This document shows positions 34,539-46,455 of a stretch of DNA of 64,000 nt, piece after piece (position 1 is the first letter of the stretch; each line of letters starts with the position of its first letter). Below the pieces are notes generated by a model that was not told where the DNA came from, did not search any database, and worked only from the letters and a program-made list of their open reading frames with translations. The DNA lies in contig CM056994.1 of NCBI GenBank assembly GCA_029891345.1, positions 136,530,457 through 136,594,456 on the forward strand. Direction: 5' to 3'. The translations under genes were made by a program, and so were the position numbers. Source of the stretch: Dryococelus australis (lineage: Eukaryota > Arthropoda > Insecta > Phasmatodea > Phasmatidae).

Positions 34539-36244
34539 ATTCACTTAAAAATATTGATCAAACAATACGACACCAAAATTCCTGGGAGAAACACGTAACA
34601 TAAACAATGGAAATAAAAAAATGTCACTTCAAACAGGTGCAAATTTGAAATGTTGCTTTAATGGTCGCGTAGTGGTCCAGTGACATCCCAGACACAATGA
34701 GCAGTTGTTTTCTGGTTGCATGCAGCAACAAGACTGAATTTTTTCGTAGCCACTGGATCCTCTGAAGGGGCCTTTCCACTGACTCGTGTTCAGCGAACAC
34801 GACATCACTCCTGATGTTACGGATGGGATGAGCACAGGACTGCAGGCTGTGGAAAAGCCTCCAGGTAGCTGTGTGTGTACATGAAAGATGCCGACAGTAA
34901 AACCCTTGTTCGGAGTGGGAAGAGAAACACAGTAGAAACAGCCTCCGCACAGTGTGGGTCGTTTCCAAGAAGGGTCAGGCCTTCTCCCCCTTTTCCCCCT
35001 GGTACGCAACGTCTGCATGCCATTGCTGTAAACTTCTCACGTCGCTTTCTGGCTCCCATGATTTTCTACAAAATATGACAAAAAAAATTTTTCCCCCTAT
35101 TGCTGTTGTTTCCCAAACAAACAAATTCTGTGAGGATAATCAGGAATAATGTATACTACAAGTAACTAACACCATAAGTCACTCATTCACAACAATAACT
35201 TCATAACTGCCTGATAGTTAACTTAAACAATCTCTAGGCCTTTTCACATGATCAAAGTTCACTTCAAATCTTTTTTCAAAATTATTTGATTCTATTTATT
35301 GAATCCTGTATGATATTACTTAGATGTCATGATCACGGCCATTTTGCCTTTCAAGCCTTTGAATAACTTGAATTCATCCAATTTTTCCTTTAATAACATG
35401 TTCTATGTTTTCTTGACTCAAAATTTTCAACTAGCACTCTGAATCATTTAAACAGTATAAATGTAAAGTGTTCTGCAATAATATAGTATTTAATGAGCAT
35501 TTAAGCAACAAAAGTACTTGCATGTAGTTATTTCATACAAAGTAAATATATCATGTTAGAAAAAAAGTTTGTATCGATTTTGACAAGTTATTTTCGCATA
35601 TTACATGGTTTTTGTGGTTTGAAAAAATATTCTGAACATGCGGGTATTTTTTAAATGAAATATAAAAAAAAAGTGTATGTTTTAACTTGGGCAATATTTA
35701 TTGAATATAACTGCATGTATTAAAAGCTTTTCAAAACTCTGAAGTATTCTGTTCTATTCAATTCAATAAATTGAATTGCATGAGTATTCAATAACTTGAA
35801 TTCAACTGATTGAATTTAATAAACTGCTTGATAACGTTAAATTGCCTTAAGAGCGTTATTAATACACAAGCTGCTGTTACGCCAGCACATACTTCTACAT
35901 CCCGTTTCATGTCATTGGATGACTAGGATACACGTCTGCACTGTAGTGTCTGCTCGGCTGGGAGACATGCACATTGGAAATACCAACCCTCCTCCACCAC
36001 AAGCATGAGCGAGCCATCGTGAGCAAGCGGGTCATGCGTAGTCTGAACTGCAGTGGGAAAGGCCTGATTGTGAGAATGTGGACGTCGTCTCAGGGGACCC
36101 ACGAGCACGTGATGTCACCTAGTTTGTGCGGACACGCACCAGTGGAAAGCCCTTTTAAAGGTTTTTGAGAGGTACTGAAGGCTTTAGTCACCTATCTCAC
36201 ACTGTTTAAAAGATGTGTTTTTTTTTCTAACATGACATATACAT
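34539..36244. other. intronic DNA, unidentified GC-richer patch and AT-rich palindromic tract
   Basis: 34620-35060 is GC-richer, with three overlapping minus frames of 80-129 codons; none matches a family I know. 35270-35830 is very AT-rich with repeated TTGAAT/ATTCAA words, including the near-perfect palindrome CAATTCAATAAATTGAATTG at 35759-35778. AATAACTTGAATTCA occurs twice, near 35363 and 35790. 35930-36170 is again GC-richer without a match. Confidence 0.4.
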
Positions 36245-37240
36245 ACACTCGCAATTAGGCTACCGCCCGGTGGCGAGCTCTCTCAACTCTCCTTCACCCA
36301 ACCAACTCCTTTTCCACTCCCTTCCTGAATTTACCAACCCCTCTCACAGATACCAATTCCTCCCTCAACACATTCCACTCCCTCACAGACCTCACAAGCA
36401 TGGACTGCCTTCCCCGCTCCGTTCTCCTCCACACCCTCTGAAGCTTCTCACTGTTGTTTCCTCTTCCCCTAAACACCCCCTTACTTAGCTTGCAGTGTAG
36501 CCCTCCCTCTTCATTCACCACCCTGTACATCCTGACTAACTGTTCAACTTTCCTCCTGTCCTTCAATGAGCTCCACCCCATTTCTTTCATCATCATTGAT
36601 GGCCTATAGTTCCCTTCTTCCTCATCATCCTGCCCTTGCCTTCTCCACCTACCCTTCACCCATCTTGCTGCCTTTCTCTGCACCTTTTCCAGTTCTTGCA
36701 CCTCCACTTCCACATACGGGTCCTATACTGCTGCAGCATATTCTAACATTGGCCGTACCATTGTGCCATACGCCTTCTCCTTCACCTCACAGCTGACTCC
36801 ATTCAGCACCCTTCCCAGCATACCCAGAGCCCTTCTTCCCTTTGCTACTACCCTCTCTACCTGTTTTTTCCACCTGAGGTCTCCCTGCAGTGCAATCCCT
36901 AGATACTTATATTCTGCTGCTTCTTCTATCTCTTGTCCCTCCCATCTGTACATGTACCTGCTTATCATCTTCTTCCTTGTGAACCTCACTACCTTAGTTT
37001 TTCTTACATTTATCTTCATTTTAATTTTTCTGGTCCACAACCATATCTTATCAATGTCCGCCTGCAAATTTCCGCCCCCCTCTCCCACCTCAGCATATAC
37101 AACACAATCATCTGCAAACAATCTGATTTTTCCTCTAATCCCCAAACCCATGTCATTTACCATTATGGTAAATAACAAAGGACCCAGCACACTTCCCTGT
37201 GGTACCCCTGACGTAACCTTCTCTTCCTCCGATATTGCCT
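36245..37240 (-). mobile_element. CR1/L2-like LINE, 5'-truncated 3' end
   Basis: Minus strand, about 1 kb. It starts inside reverse transcriptase at TSGVPQGSVLGPLLF (about 37215-37170), continues with IRLFADDCVVY (FADD catalytic box, about 37130), KIKMKINVRKTK, EYKYLGI, then the thumb and the typical C-terminal VQRKAARWVKG...MGWSSLKDRRKVEQLVRMYRVVNEE, ending near ELVG at about 36294. The frame is continuous from 37215 to 36294 apart from one TAG at 36723-36725, where family members usually have Trp (AAAV, stop, DPYVE). The 3' end reads GCCTAATTGCGAGTG before host DNA. 5' truncation is the usual outcome of LINE insertion. Because the frame is so well kept, this is one of the younger insertions in the window. 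Confidence 0.85.
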
Positions 37241-37319
37241 CCCCGACTCACGCTAGAAGCGCAACAGCCCAGCGAGCCACTCACCACTTTCATCACATGC
37301 AAGTGTTTCCACCCTTAGC

Positions 37320-38120
37320 TCCCGGAATGCAAGGTGCTAGTCGTGGCTGAAACTGTGCAACCCAAGTACCATGCCCTGTTGGTACTCTCGTTGAACAGCG
37401 GGTTGGATGAACTCTTGTGCACCACAATCATCCTTGAACACAACCAGTGCCAACTGCGCCATGCTTGTGACTCGAGTGACTTATGAAGGAGCCATGAGCA
37501 ACTGATGGACAGTGTCAATGAACCCAATAAGCATCAAAACAAATCAAAATATGGTACTTTTGGGTGCCAACCTAGGGACAAAATTGTGACCACAACAACA
37601 GGTTCAGCTAGCAACAAACCAGTCCTAGAAACAGCAGTTACAGTGAAAATGTAAAAGTGAAATATGGAAGACTTGATAGGAACAAACCCCACCAACTCTA
37701 TTTTAATATTGTGAGGGCAATGAATATCATTGGCACAGTGCATGCCCCAACAACCCTCATTTGTGTAGTAATCAGTAAGCAAAAATCGCCAACAGTGCTT
37801 TGTTGAACAGGAAGCTGGGGTAGCAGAGTCAGATGTTACAACTATCCAGACCCGTGCAGTGTTACCAACTTGACACCACAACAAATCCTAGTGAACCAGA
37901 TCAGTAGCAGTCGCACACAGTTTATCTGTTTCTTGCTTTTATTAATTTTCAAACCTGTCACACACTTATTGATACTGCTGCTTCACATAATTTTGTGCAA
38001 CCTTATTTTGTAAATCTAGCTAATATAACACTGTCTGCTCACGTTATTTATCTAGTAACTAACCACCACATTGGCAGTGCATCTGGACAAGCTGCCGTTA
38101 TAGGTGTAACATTGTAGTCT
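37320..38120 (+). mobile_element. Gypsy-type gag-protease fragment (copy 6)
   Basis: A short + strand scrap of the same lineage as the other Gypsy copies. A gag-like part (LSLNSGLDELLCTTIILEH, about 37380-37440) is followed by an aspartic-protease part (TLIDTAASHNFV, about 37960-37995) that parallels the protease of the copy at 53598-61878 (FALIDTVASHNFV). Broken, with several breaks and no LTR seen. Its left edge touches the 5' truncation point of the antisense LINE, so one may have inserted into the other. Confidence 0.6.
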
Positions 38121-39370
38121 TCAAAATGACTGGATACCACAGCACGATTTAGCTCAGTAGGTCGAGACATGAAATGAACATGGCGCCATATTAGAAAAAA
38201 ATTAATTCCAGTCTTGGTTGCATTACTCAATTTTATTTCAATTCCAAACAAGTTCACAATCTTCTCGAAATTCGGAGGCACGAACAGTCAGTTTAACAAG
38301 ACAACCGGAACAGAACAGCGCCACAGTAGTCAACAAATTATTGATTTCACTCCGAAACTTGCATCATGAGTTAAATTTAAGAAGGCAGGAGGGAAAATTA
38401 TTTCCTTGCAGATGCCCTGATGACCTCCCACACCAGCAGAAATAATTTTTTAGAACCGAGTTTGTAGGCCGAAAGTCCTTGAAATTGCAAACAAAAGAGG
38501 TTGAGGTCGCGGGTGCTTGCAGATGTGGGCTAAGTTGTTTACGCTCATTGCATCTTTTTCACTGGTTTGTAGTCATTGGCTGGCATGCGGTAGGCACTCG
38601 AAACTCACATCGCCACGCTCCTCTCCCTACTCTCACACCTGTGTCCCAAAAATGTGACCAAATATTTATATGTTTTCAGCCAAAATCACTTCTAAAATCT
38701 GTGTGGCCCCCATTGCAGCCACCTCCTACGCTCTATGGAACTGCGTCACAGCAAATCTTTATCAATCTTCTAGAACATTCTTGATAGAAAAACTGTATAT
38801 GAAGTAGGAAAAAGTTTTTATGTCTAGATGTTGTCGCAACCTGAACTACTACTTTTGAAAACGCAAACAAACTGCAGATAAGTACTCAAACATGGCCAAC
38901 ACTTCAAATACTAATAAAACATTACACTCCTTGTCCAGAAAAAATAATTAACCAAATGTTCTGTTTAATTTTTATAATAAGTGGCATCCTCACCCAGGGT
39001 GGCAAGCAACCAGGAAAACTGGGAAAATAAAGCAAATTTGAGTCTTTTGGAAAAATCAGGGCATATTTCATGAAAGTCTGGCATTTTAAAACCTCCAATA
39101 AACAAATTATTTTGCTAGATAATTTTGAGGTTTTATGTGCTCTTTAATTTGGTTTGTTGCATTGAACACATCAACCTATATATCGCCTATCGCCAACAAC
39201 TGTCCTTTTCCTTCAGCCATATAAAAATAACTCCTTGAAAACAAGATGCCAGAATTACATGTACTGGAGAGTACATTAGTTGTTTTTGTGTGCTGCTGTC
39301 GTAGCGTGGTGTCACATCTCTCCTGACCTGCGGTGCATGCTGCTGCTGCATCTTGAGGATTCGTTCTTAA
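38121..39370. other. intronic DNA, possible hAT-like 5' end
   Basis: CAGGGTGGCAAGCAACCAGG at 38996-39015, then GGAAAAATCAGGGCATATTT, resembles the 5' ends of arthropod hAT-like elements, which often start CAGGG. No reverse-complement partner was found. The rest shows nothing recognisable. Confidence 0.35.
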
Positions 39371-39527
39371 ATGGAAAATGCATCGGAGAAAGTATGGAAA
39401 ACAGAAAAGTTTTTTGACTGTGATGGTAATGTGAAACTGAGTACAGGAAAAAGGAGTGAGCGAGTGAAGAGATTTGGGCAGCTCTCAATATTGAGGTCTT
39501 ATATAGTTGATGAGGGTGAAGTGAGGT
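39371..39527 (+). CDS. possible short exon, unidentified
   Basis: An ATG at 39371 opens about 52 codons (MENASEKVWKTEKFFDC...RSYIVDEGEVR) ending at a donor-like AG then GTGAGTATGG. The translation is balanced in composition and unlike chance AT-rich frames. It lies about 0.37 kb after the CAGGG-type end at 38996. It might be the first exon of a hAT-like element; no family match can be stated. Confidence 0.25.
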
Positions 39528-42124
39528 GAGTATGGAGCAGTGGTGAAATGAAGGGGCAAGGGAAACAGGAGATCCCAGAGAAAATGCCTAGCGGAGGAGG
39601 GTGGGAAGGTTTTAGGAGAAATATGTTTAAAGTTTATATACCTGTACACAACATGCAGTTACTTAAGCGTACTAATTCAAAGTAAAGTAGTGCTTATAGT
39701 GTAATTTAATATCTGAGGCAAATAGGAGAGAAACAAAGCTGGGAATAGAAAATGGGATACTGTCTACCATATGTGTGGACAAAGGGTGGGGAAACTATAC
39801 CTGTAAGATCGGGCATTTTATGTTGTGTTTTCTCAACCATCTATGATGCCAAACCGAATGCTATGTTGTACATAAGTAGGTATTTGCTTTGGCAATGCAA
39901 GTTATACTTTATAAAAAACTGTATGCAATAGTGCTTACTATTCCATGGGCTGCAAATAAAATAGTAAATTAAATAACACAGAAAATGAGAGAGGTAATCA
40001 AAAGTTCAACTTTTGCTACGTCAGTAATATGCTAATTTCAGTTATCAGTTTTTATGTATTTTTTTTTTAGTGGTTATGATTTAGTCCATAAACATAAACC
40101 GTCATTCACTGATATAATGCAATCTAATACAGTAAAACCATGTTCATTAGAACTCGGTTAATTTGAAATTATATGTAAATCAAAGTTCTTGATAGTCCCT
40201 GAACATAATAATACAATCATAAATGTTTTGGAGTTTGGTTAATGTGAAATTCTTCTTTATTTTGTGTGATTCAAAGTAAAATTCCCAGACAGTGTATGTA
40301 AAATTCAAATGATATAATGCTGCAGTATTTAAATTCCCTTGTAATAAAAGGAGCATTACAAACTGCCACTTTATGCACATGCATCAGGTGGCGATGCATT
40401 CTGCTGCACACTGTTGCCTTGTTTACGGATGTTTGTCAGTAGTGGGCCGTGGGCGGCAAGAAACAAGAAACTGAACTCTCATCCGCCAAGTCCACAGATA
40501 GAGAACTCCTGAAATTTTTCTGTTTTCCTGCCTCCTTTTCCTTCTCCTTTTTTAAGCATGATCTTTATGTTTCTGGTAGAAATGAAGTAAAGAAAGATAG
40601 CTATAGAATTTCCTGTAAAAATAAATAATTTTTGTGGGTGCTTCAATTTTTCTTCTTATATTTTACATTAAATATAATGCAAGTGCAAGAAACAGAAAGT
40701 ACAATGCACAAATTCTTTCACCTAATTTTTAAATAACTTGGGAAATTGATAAAGTTAAGTGAGTTTGGCAGCTCGCTTTTAATGCTGTTCACTTACTAGT
40801 AAAATTGTGCTTAAATTGAAAATAAAGTTAGTGAAATGGCACAGGTTACACCACATAGGGTGTAATATGATTTGATAACTTTGGTATCATATAACTAACC
40901 TGGCAGTGTGTGTCCAAGGTGGCATTAGCGAAAGAGTGGCTGAAAAGGGATGTTGAATAGCTGTAGTCCCCTCCCCCTCAAGTAGTTTCCACATTATCTT
41001 CTTTTTTTGCACAGAAATGTGATGCCATTCGCCTTGATGTCTCGTTGGATCAAGATATCCCGCTGACAGGAATGTGGATCGCAACGGAAAGGGGGGGGGG
41101 GAGGAGGAAAGTGCTTGACAGCTGTCAGCATTGGGAAATGGAGGGGTGTGGGGGAGAGAAAGTTGGTGTGGGAATGATTCTCTTTTGGAAACTCGTAACA
41201 AGGAAGCTCGTGATGGAAATTCACTAGTGTTACTGTATATTTGGGACCATAAAATACACATCTATCACAGTTTGTTTATCCTCCATCCCATTCATATATT
41301 TCATTGAGAGTTTAATTTTAATTTTTATGATCTTTCAGTAGCAGTACTGTCATTTACAACTAATTTTTAACTTTCCCGCAAAATGTTTAAAGCTGCTACT
41401 CATGTAGGCTGCTAACAGTGTGCCAAGTTTGGGCAAAACAAGTTTTATTTTAAAACTGATACTTTTTTTTTCCTGCTTACAAACTGTATTTATAAAAGTT
41501 TTCATATCCAATGACTGAAGCTAGTCATTGGGTTTTCTATTTTCTTTTCTGTATCAATTTTTGCAAACCATTACAACGTAAAATGAGTGTCACTGCTGAA
41601 GTCTTCATAGAAGCAAGTTGCCGCCGGGAAGACAGTACATCAGTTCAGTGTAAAGATGGCGTAGTATGTGATGTGAGTGCTATGACTGCCCTTATCACTC
41701 TTATACATCTTGGTCTTAGACATGTATAATACATCTTGGTTTGAAGCACCCTCCGTTACAGACGGCATCTACAGTGTTTTGTGTGCTTCATTTTATTTAT
41801 GTTTTTTTGTAATGCAAATAAGATGTGGCATGTGCGTGTGCCAGTACTTGTCTTGCCACTGGAAACCACCTCATTACATCAACATGCATAAACTACTCAA
41901 GTTCTGTCTGACTGATGTGCCAGCAGCGCTGTTTAGGCTGCCTGATTTTTGTGAAAAAATACAATTTCTACATGGGTTGTAATTCTCGTAAACTTCTGCG
42001 ATGTTAACACCATTTTCATGAGAGGGGAAGGGGGGGATACATGTTCTAAGCAATAAATAATATCCAAAGTGTAATATTTATGTTGTTGCACATTTCACTT
42101 GCTTTACTGGAACACTTAATTGAC
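39528..42124. other. intronic DNA, no gene recognised
   Basis: AT-rich apart from 40890-41260, where overlapping minus frames (76 and 124 codons) have a Pro/Ser-rich translation spanning a G run at 41091-41101. 41511-41982 has two short + strand frames without a family match. No convincing exon. Confidence 0.4.
40130..40260. repeat. pogo/Tigger-type terminal-repeat remnant
   Basis: ACAGTAAAACCATGTTCATT then GAACTCGGTTAATTTGAAAT is the classic look of Tigger/pogo element ends (CAGTA.AACC...GAACTCGGTTAATTCGAAAT). The opposite end was not found. It is distinct from the remnant at 15184. Confidence 0.4.
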
Positions 42125-42282
42125 TGTACATGGTTACAACAGGAACTACAAGTTTCTTACAAGCCCTTCAAACCAGTCATCTCAACGGCCATCTTGCTGC
42201 CACTGTCCAGATCACACACTAGTAACCTACACCATCTGTCATGGTTCACTCGTGTTACCAACCTTTACTATATATCACTACA
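42125..42282 (-). repeat. 3' LTR of Gypsy copy 3
   Basis: Read on the minus strand it starts TGTAGTGATATA at 42282 and ends ...TGTACA near 42125. It is preceded inside the element by a polypurine tract AAACAGGGAGA. It aligns with 46291-46455 along its length, including CACGAGTGAACCAT. About 160 bp is short for a Gypsy LTR. Confidence 0.8.
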
Positions 42283-42484
42283 TCTCCCTGTTTATTACAT
42301 TTTTAAAAAAATTGTACACATTAAAATATGAAATTTACTTTAGTACATAGTTACTTAAATAACTAAGTGTCTTGATAGTCCTTTGTGGTCTCAACTTCAT
42401 ATCAACGTTTTGTTCTTTACTCTGCTCTCTGAATGTGGTCATTTTTTCAGTTGCAAACCCTTGAAACCCTTTATCATGAACTCC

Positions 42485-43177
42485 TTATCCTAATGTAAAA
42501 CCTCGAAAACCTTCACCATGAACTCCTCTTCCTACTGATATATTTGGTTCCACTGTTACAACTATTTGTTCTCCTGTCCAGTAAGTCTGTAAATTACATG
42601 TCTCACTCACATTTGTTTGTGTACATTCCCTCTGAACCTTGGATCTCCTTAGGTGAAAAGTATTTCTTCTCTTTATTCTTCCTAGTTCATCCTCAATTAG
42701 GACAGACCTTGGTGCATCACATACTTGTATCACTTTAGCAGGCTTCCAAATGCCTTGATCATGGTACACTACATGTTTGCCCTTTTCAAATCCTGCAGTT
42801 CTGGGCTTGGTGTTCTTGTCATAACAAGCCTTGTTCTGGGAATCATTTTTGAACTGTGTTTCATAGAAATTTATTACATTAGGTTTTAACAGGTTATCAT
42901 GGATATGCAGTGTTATTGTTCTTCGACTGCATAGTAATTGTGATGGACTAAACTGTGAGCCCAACACTTGTGTATTATGATATTCAAGGAACATCATATT
43001 GATGCCCAGGTTCTCCTCCACACTTTTATTCAGCATCTGTTTACAGATTCCTACAGCTTGTTCTGCTAGACCATTACTCCGAGGGTAGTATGGGCTTGAA
43101 GTTTGGATTTGAAAGCCGTAGTCTGCGCTCAACTGCTGTATTTGTTGAGAATAAAATGGCATGTTGTCTGCTCTCAA
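42485..43177 (-). pseudogene. integrase part of Gypsy copy 3
   Basis: A 230-codon frame holding the second half of the integrase catalytic core (PYYPRSNGLAEQAVG), then a C-terminal segment (HVVYHDQGIWKPAKVIQV) with the usual SH3-like strand pattern. Followed by the 3' end of the element. Part of a broken fossil. Confidence 0.85.
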
Positions 43178-45111
43178 GGTGTTAGGTATGCCGTGCGTTA
43201 AGAAAATAACTTAGTTTTTTTACTATAGTAAATGAGTCCTTGGAGGACAGGGGAACCAACTCAATCTATTTAGAATAATAGTCACAGAGTAAAATGTAAG
43301 ACTGTGTTTTAAATTTGAGTATGTCACATGCCACCTTCTGGAATGGTAATTTTTGTAGATCCTGTACAATCATTGGCTCTTTTGGATTTTTTGCAGCATA
43401 TTTCTCATATAGCCTATGTTTGGATACCAAGTTCTCTATATCTATGTCCATACCTTCCCAATAGAATAGCATTTTTGCCCTGGCCTTAATCTTTGATACG
43501 CCAAAGTGAGACTGGTGTAGATGTTCCAACATGGTTTGTTTTAATGCAGTAGGTACAATGACATGCTCACCCAAGAACACTAAACCATCTTCAACTACAA
43601 TCTCATTTCAATAAAACATTAGACATATTGATAGAGTGCACCACTTTATTCAATGAGGCATCAATGTCACTTATAGCAGCTTTAGAACATGCCCTACTCA
43701 GGGCATCTGCTATGAGAATTTTTGATCCAGGTATATAGACAAGGTTGATTCTGTACAACCTCAGCTCCAGTTAAATGCTTTGTAGTTGCTTGGATGGGAT
43801 ATGACAGATTTCTTTCTTCATTAGTGAGACCAATGGTTGGTGATCTGTTTGAATGGTTACATCATGACCATAGATGTAATGGTGAAAATGTCTACAAGCA
43901 AAAAGAACTGCCAGGAACTCTATCGATCTGACCATAGTTAACTTCTGTCTGTGAGAGTTTTTGATGTATAACACACCAGCTTGTTGTCCTGTAACAAAAC
44001 ACATCCAATCCCTTCCTTACTACTATCAGTTTGAATCACAATGGGTTTACACTTATCAAAAATTTGTAAAACAGGTTCAAATGTAAGGACAATTTTTAAT
44101 GTCTCAACACTTTTACCATGAACATTTGGGATCCACATAAACTCTATGTCTTTCTTGAGGAAACTTCTCAATGGAGCAGTAATTTCTGTAAGGTTTGGGA
44201 TGATATCTCTCATATAATTGACTAGGCCTAGAAAATGTTAAAGGTCTTGCCTACTCTTGGGGGTATCATAATTTGTGATTGCATTGACTTTACTTTTGTC
44301 TCGAAGAACATTACCACCTCTAAAGGTGTGACCAACATATCTGACTTCCTGCACCTTGTACTGAAATTTTTTTACAATAAATTTAATATTGGATTTCTGT
44401 GCCCTATCTAGTACCTACTTTAGTATCCGGTCATGTGTTTGTTCATCTGATGCGTAAACAAGCAAGTCATCTACATATATCATAGCAGCATCAATGTCAC
44501 CAAAAGTGTCAGTGTTATATTATTGAAAGACTCTTGCTAAGATGTTTAACCCAAAAGGTAATCGTTTGAAATTATAACAGCCGAATGGAGTGGAAAATGT
44601 ACAGTATGAAGAACTTTGCTGGTCCAACTTTATATGCCAGAAAGAGTCTTTTAGATCAAGAACACTAAATTATTGTGCAATTTTTAACTTCGCAGTTATA
44701 TCCCTGACTAGGAATTTCATAATATTCTTTAACAAGTGAATCATTTAGGTACTGTGGGTCAAGACAAAGTCTCAAAGACTTATCTGGCTTTTCTACAATT
44801 ACCAATCGATTGACCCATTCTTTTGGAGAGGTGCATTTTGCTATGATGATTAATTTACACAGCCTATCTAGTTCTGGTTTAAGTCTGTCTTTGATTACCA
44901 ATGGTACTCTGATTGGTTGCTTGGACGTAGGAACACAATTAGCTTTCAGTTTGAGACTATAGCCATTTTGAAACTTACTGATGCCTGAGAAGACCTCTGC
45001 ACACTGGGAGACTATGTTCTTTGAGTTTTCAGTTACTTCAACTTCATTCACATTTCGACTTAGCAGCCCCATCTTCTCACACGTCGTAAGTCCTAATATA
45101 GGAACAGATTC

Positions 45112-46059
45112 TTAATCTACGACAATAAAAGTTTCACGCGACCAGGCACCATGTAAAGTCAGGGGGACATCAGTGCATCCCACAACCTTGAGTTTAGAGT
45201 TATTGTATGCTGCCAATGACATGTTTTCTTTCTTGAGTTGTACTGTTTTGGGGGCATGTTGTTTTGAAAGGGAAAATGTTTTTAGGGGCAGTATGTGTAC
45301 ACATGCCACTGTGTCAAGCTTGAAGGTCACATCAACTGCATTTTCTATACAAAATGTTTCAGTCCAACTAATGGTTGCAACATGACAGTTTCCCTTGTTT
45401 TTATACATCAGGATACAGTAATAGTCTTCGATCTCCTGATAAGTATTTATGTTGATAGTCTTCAGAATCCTTAACCTCACTTCTTTGACGTTCTCGGGCT
45501 TTCCAGCTGGACGTGAATTGCAAACCTTTGCAAAGTGATTTCTACGGCCACATAATGAACACACGTTTCTTCGTGCTGGACATTTCATTGGGTCTTTAAC
45601 ATAATGGTAACCACACCATTTACACTGAATTTCAGCCCTTGTTCCATGTGCATTTGGAGGTTTTGTAAGACTTGGAGACATACTTGTTTTGTAGATCTTT
45701 GTCTCATCCACATTCACGTAATTTGTGTCCCGCCGTCTTGGTTGCATCACTTCATTCGCTTGGGTTGCTGTAATTTCCACTGTTCTAAATGGTTGGATTG
45801 TTTCTTCCAACTCCAAGTGGCCCAACTTAATTATTTTCTCTTGAGTAATTCTGTTACTCACTCCAAAAACAATACAATCTCTTAGTAGCTCATCTGTGTG
45901 TTTGAATTCGTAGTCCCTTGCCAATGTTTTCAGATTTGTTAGAAAATTGTCAAATCTTTTCCCTTCTTTCTGCTTCGGAGAGTAGAAGAATAAACGTGCG
46001 TGAAGTATGTTCTTCTTCGGGTTACAGTACATCTGGAACTTTGCAATAACAATTTCCAA
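45112..46059 (-). pseudogene. gag-protease part of Gypsy copy 3
   Basis: Longest frame in the window, 315 codons. It carries the C-terminal part of a Gypsy gag (FYSPKQKEGKRFDNFLTNLK...CIVFGV), two CCHC-type zinc knuckles and the start of the aspartic protease. It packages the element RNA and processes the polyprotein in live relatives. Part of a broken fossil. Confidence 0.85.
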
Positions 46060-46290
46060 GGTCTAGTTGTTTTCTTCAGCCTCTGTGAAGGTAAAAGTGT
46101 TGTACACATCAAGGGCCTCGTCCCCAATTATATGTAAGAAAATTGCAATCATCCGTTCATTATGGGCTTTCAAATCAGAAGCCTCCAGATATATTTTGAA
46201 GGCCTGCTGAAATTTTTTCCAATTTTCACTAATGTTACCCTACAAGTTAAATTTTGCAGATACATTAAAATCACTCGCCATCTTTGACAC

Positions 46291-46455
46291 TGTACGACTT
46301 AAAAATCAAATACAGCAACTACACGTTTATTATAAATCCTTCAAATCAGTCACCTCGACGGCCATCTTGTTGCCACTTTGCAGACCACACACTAGTAACC
46401 TACACCATCTGCTATGGTTCACTCGTGTTACCAACTTTTACTGTATATCACTACA
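46291..46455 (-). repeat. 5' LTR of Gypsy copy 3
   Basis: Starts TGTAGTGATATACAG at 46455 on the minus strand and ends near TCGTACA at 46291. The gag start (MASDFNVSAKFN) follows within about 10 bp, so the primer-binding site must be very close to, or overlap, the gag start. No clear target-site duplication was seen outside the pair. Confidence 0.8.

Larger units (their letters stand above)
42125..46455 (-). mobile_element. Gypsy-type LTR retrotransposon fossil with both LTRs (copy 3, separate lineage)
   Basis: About 4.3 kb, minus strand, antisense to the host gene. Short LTRs lie at 46291-46455 (5') and 42125-42282 (3'). Parts in order: gag from just inside the 5' LTR through 45500, with two zinc knuckles (CKWCGYHYVKDPMKC and CSLCGRRNHFAKVC); protease (about 45290-45112, FKLDTVACVHILP); reverse transcriptase (45072 to about 44220); RNase H (44213-43771, IVIQTDSSKEGIGCVLL); H2C2 zinc-binding (43580-43266); integrase (43177-42485, SPYYPRSNGLAEQAVG). 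Domain content resembles K02A2.6-like Gypsy elements; no env. Broken, with perhaps six to ten breaks. LTRs agree at roughly 88% by eye, so it is moderately old. Confidence 0.9.

Noticed and set aside
41581-41710. Exon-like frame with CRREDSTSVQCKDG, considered as a PHD-type exon of HORMAD
   Set aside because: No clean acceptor or donor in phase, and the cysteine spacing is incomplete; it also precedes exon 3, which encodes an earlier part of the protein.
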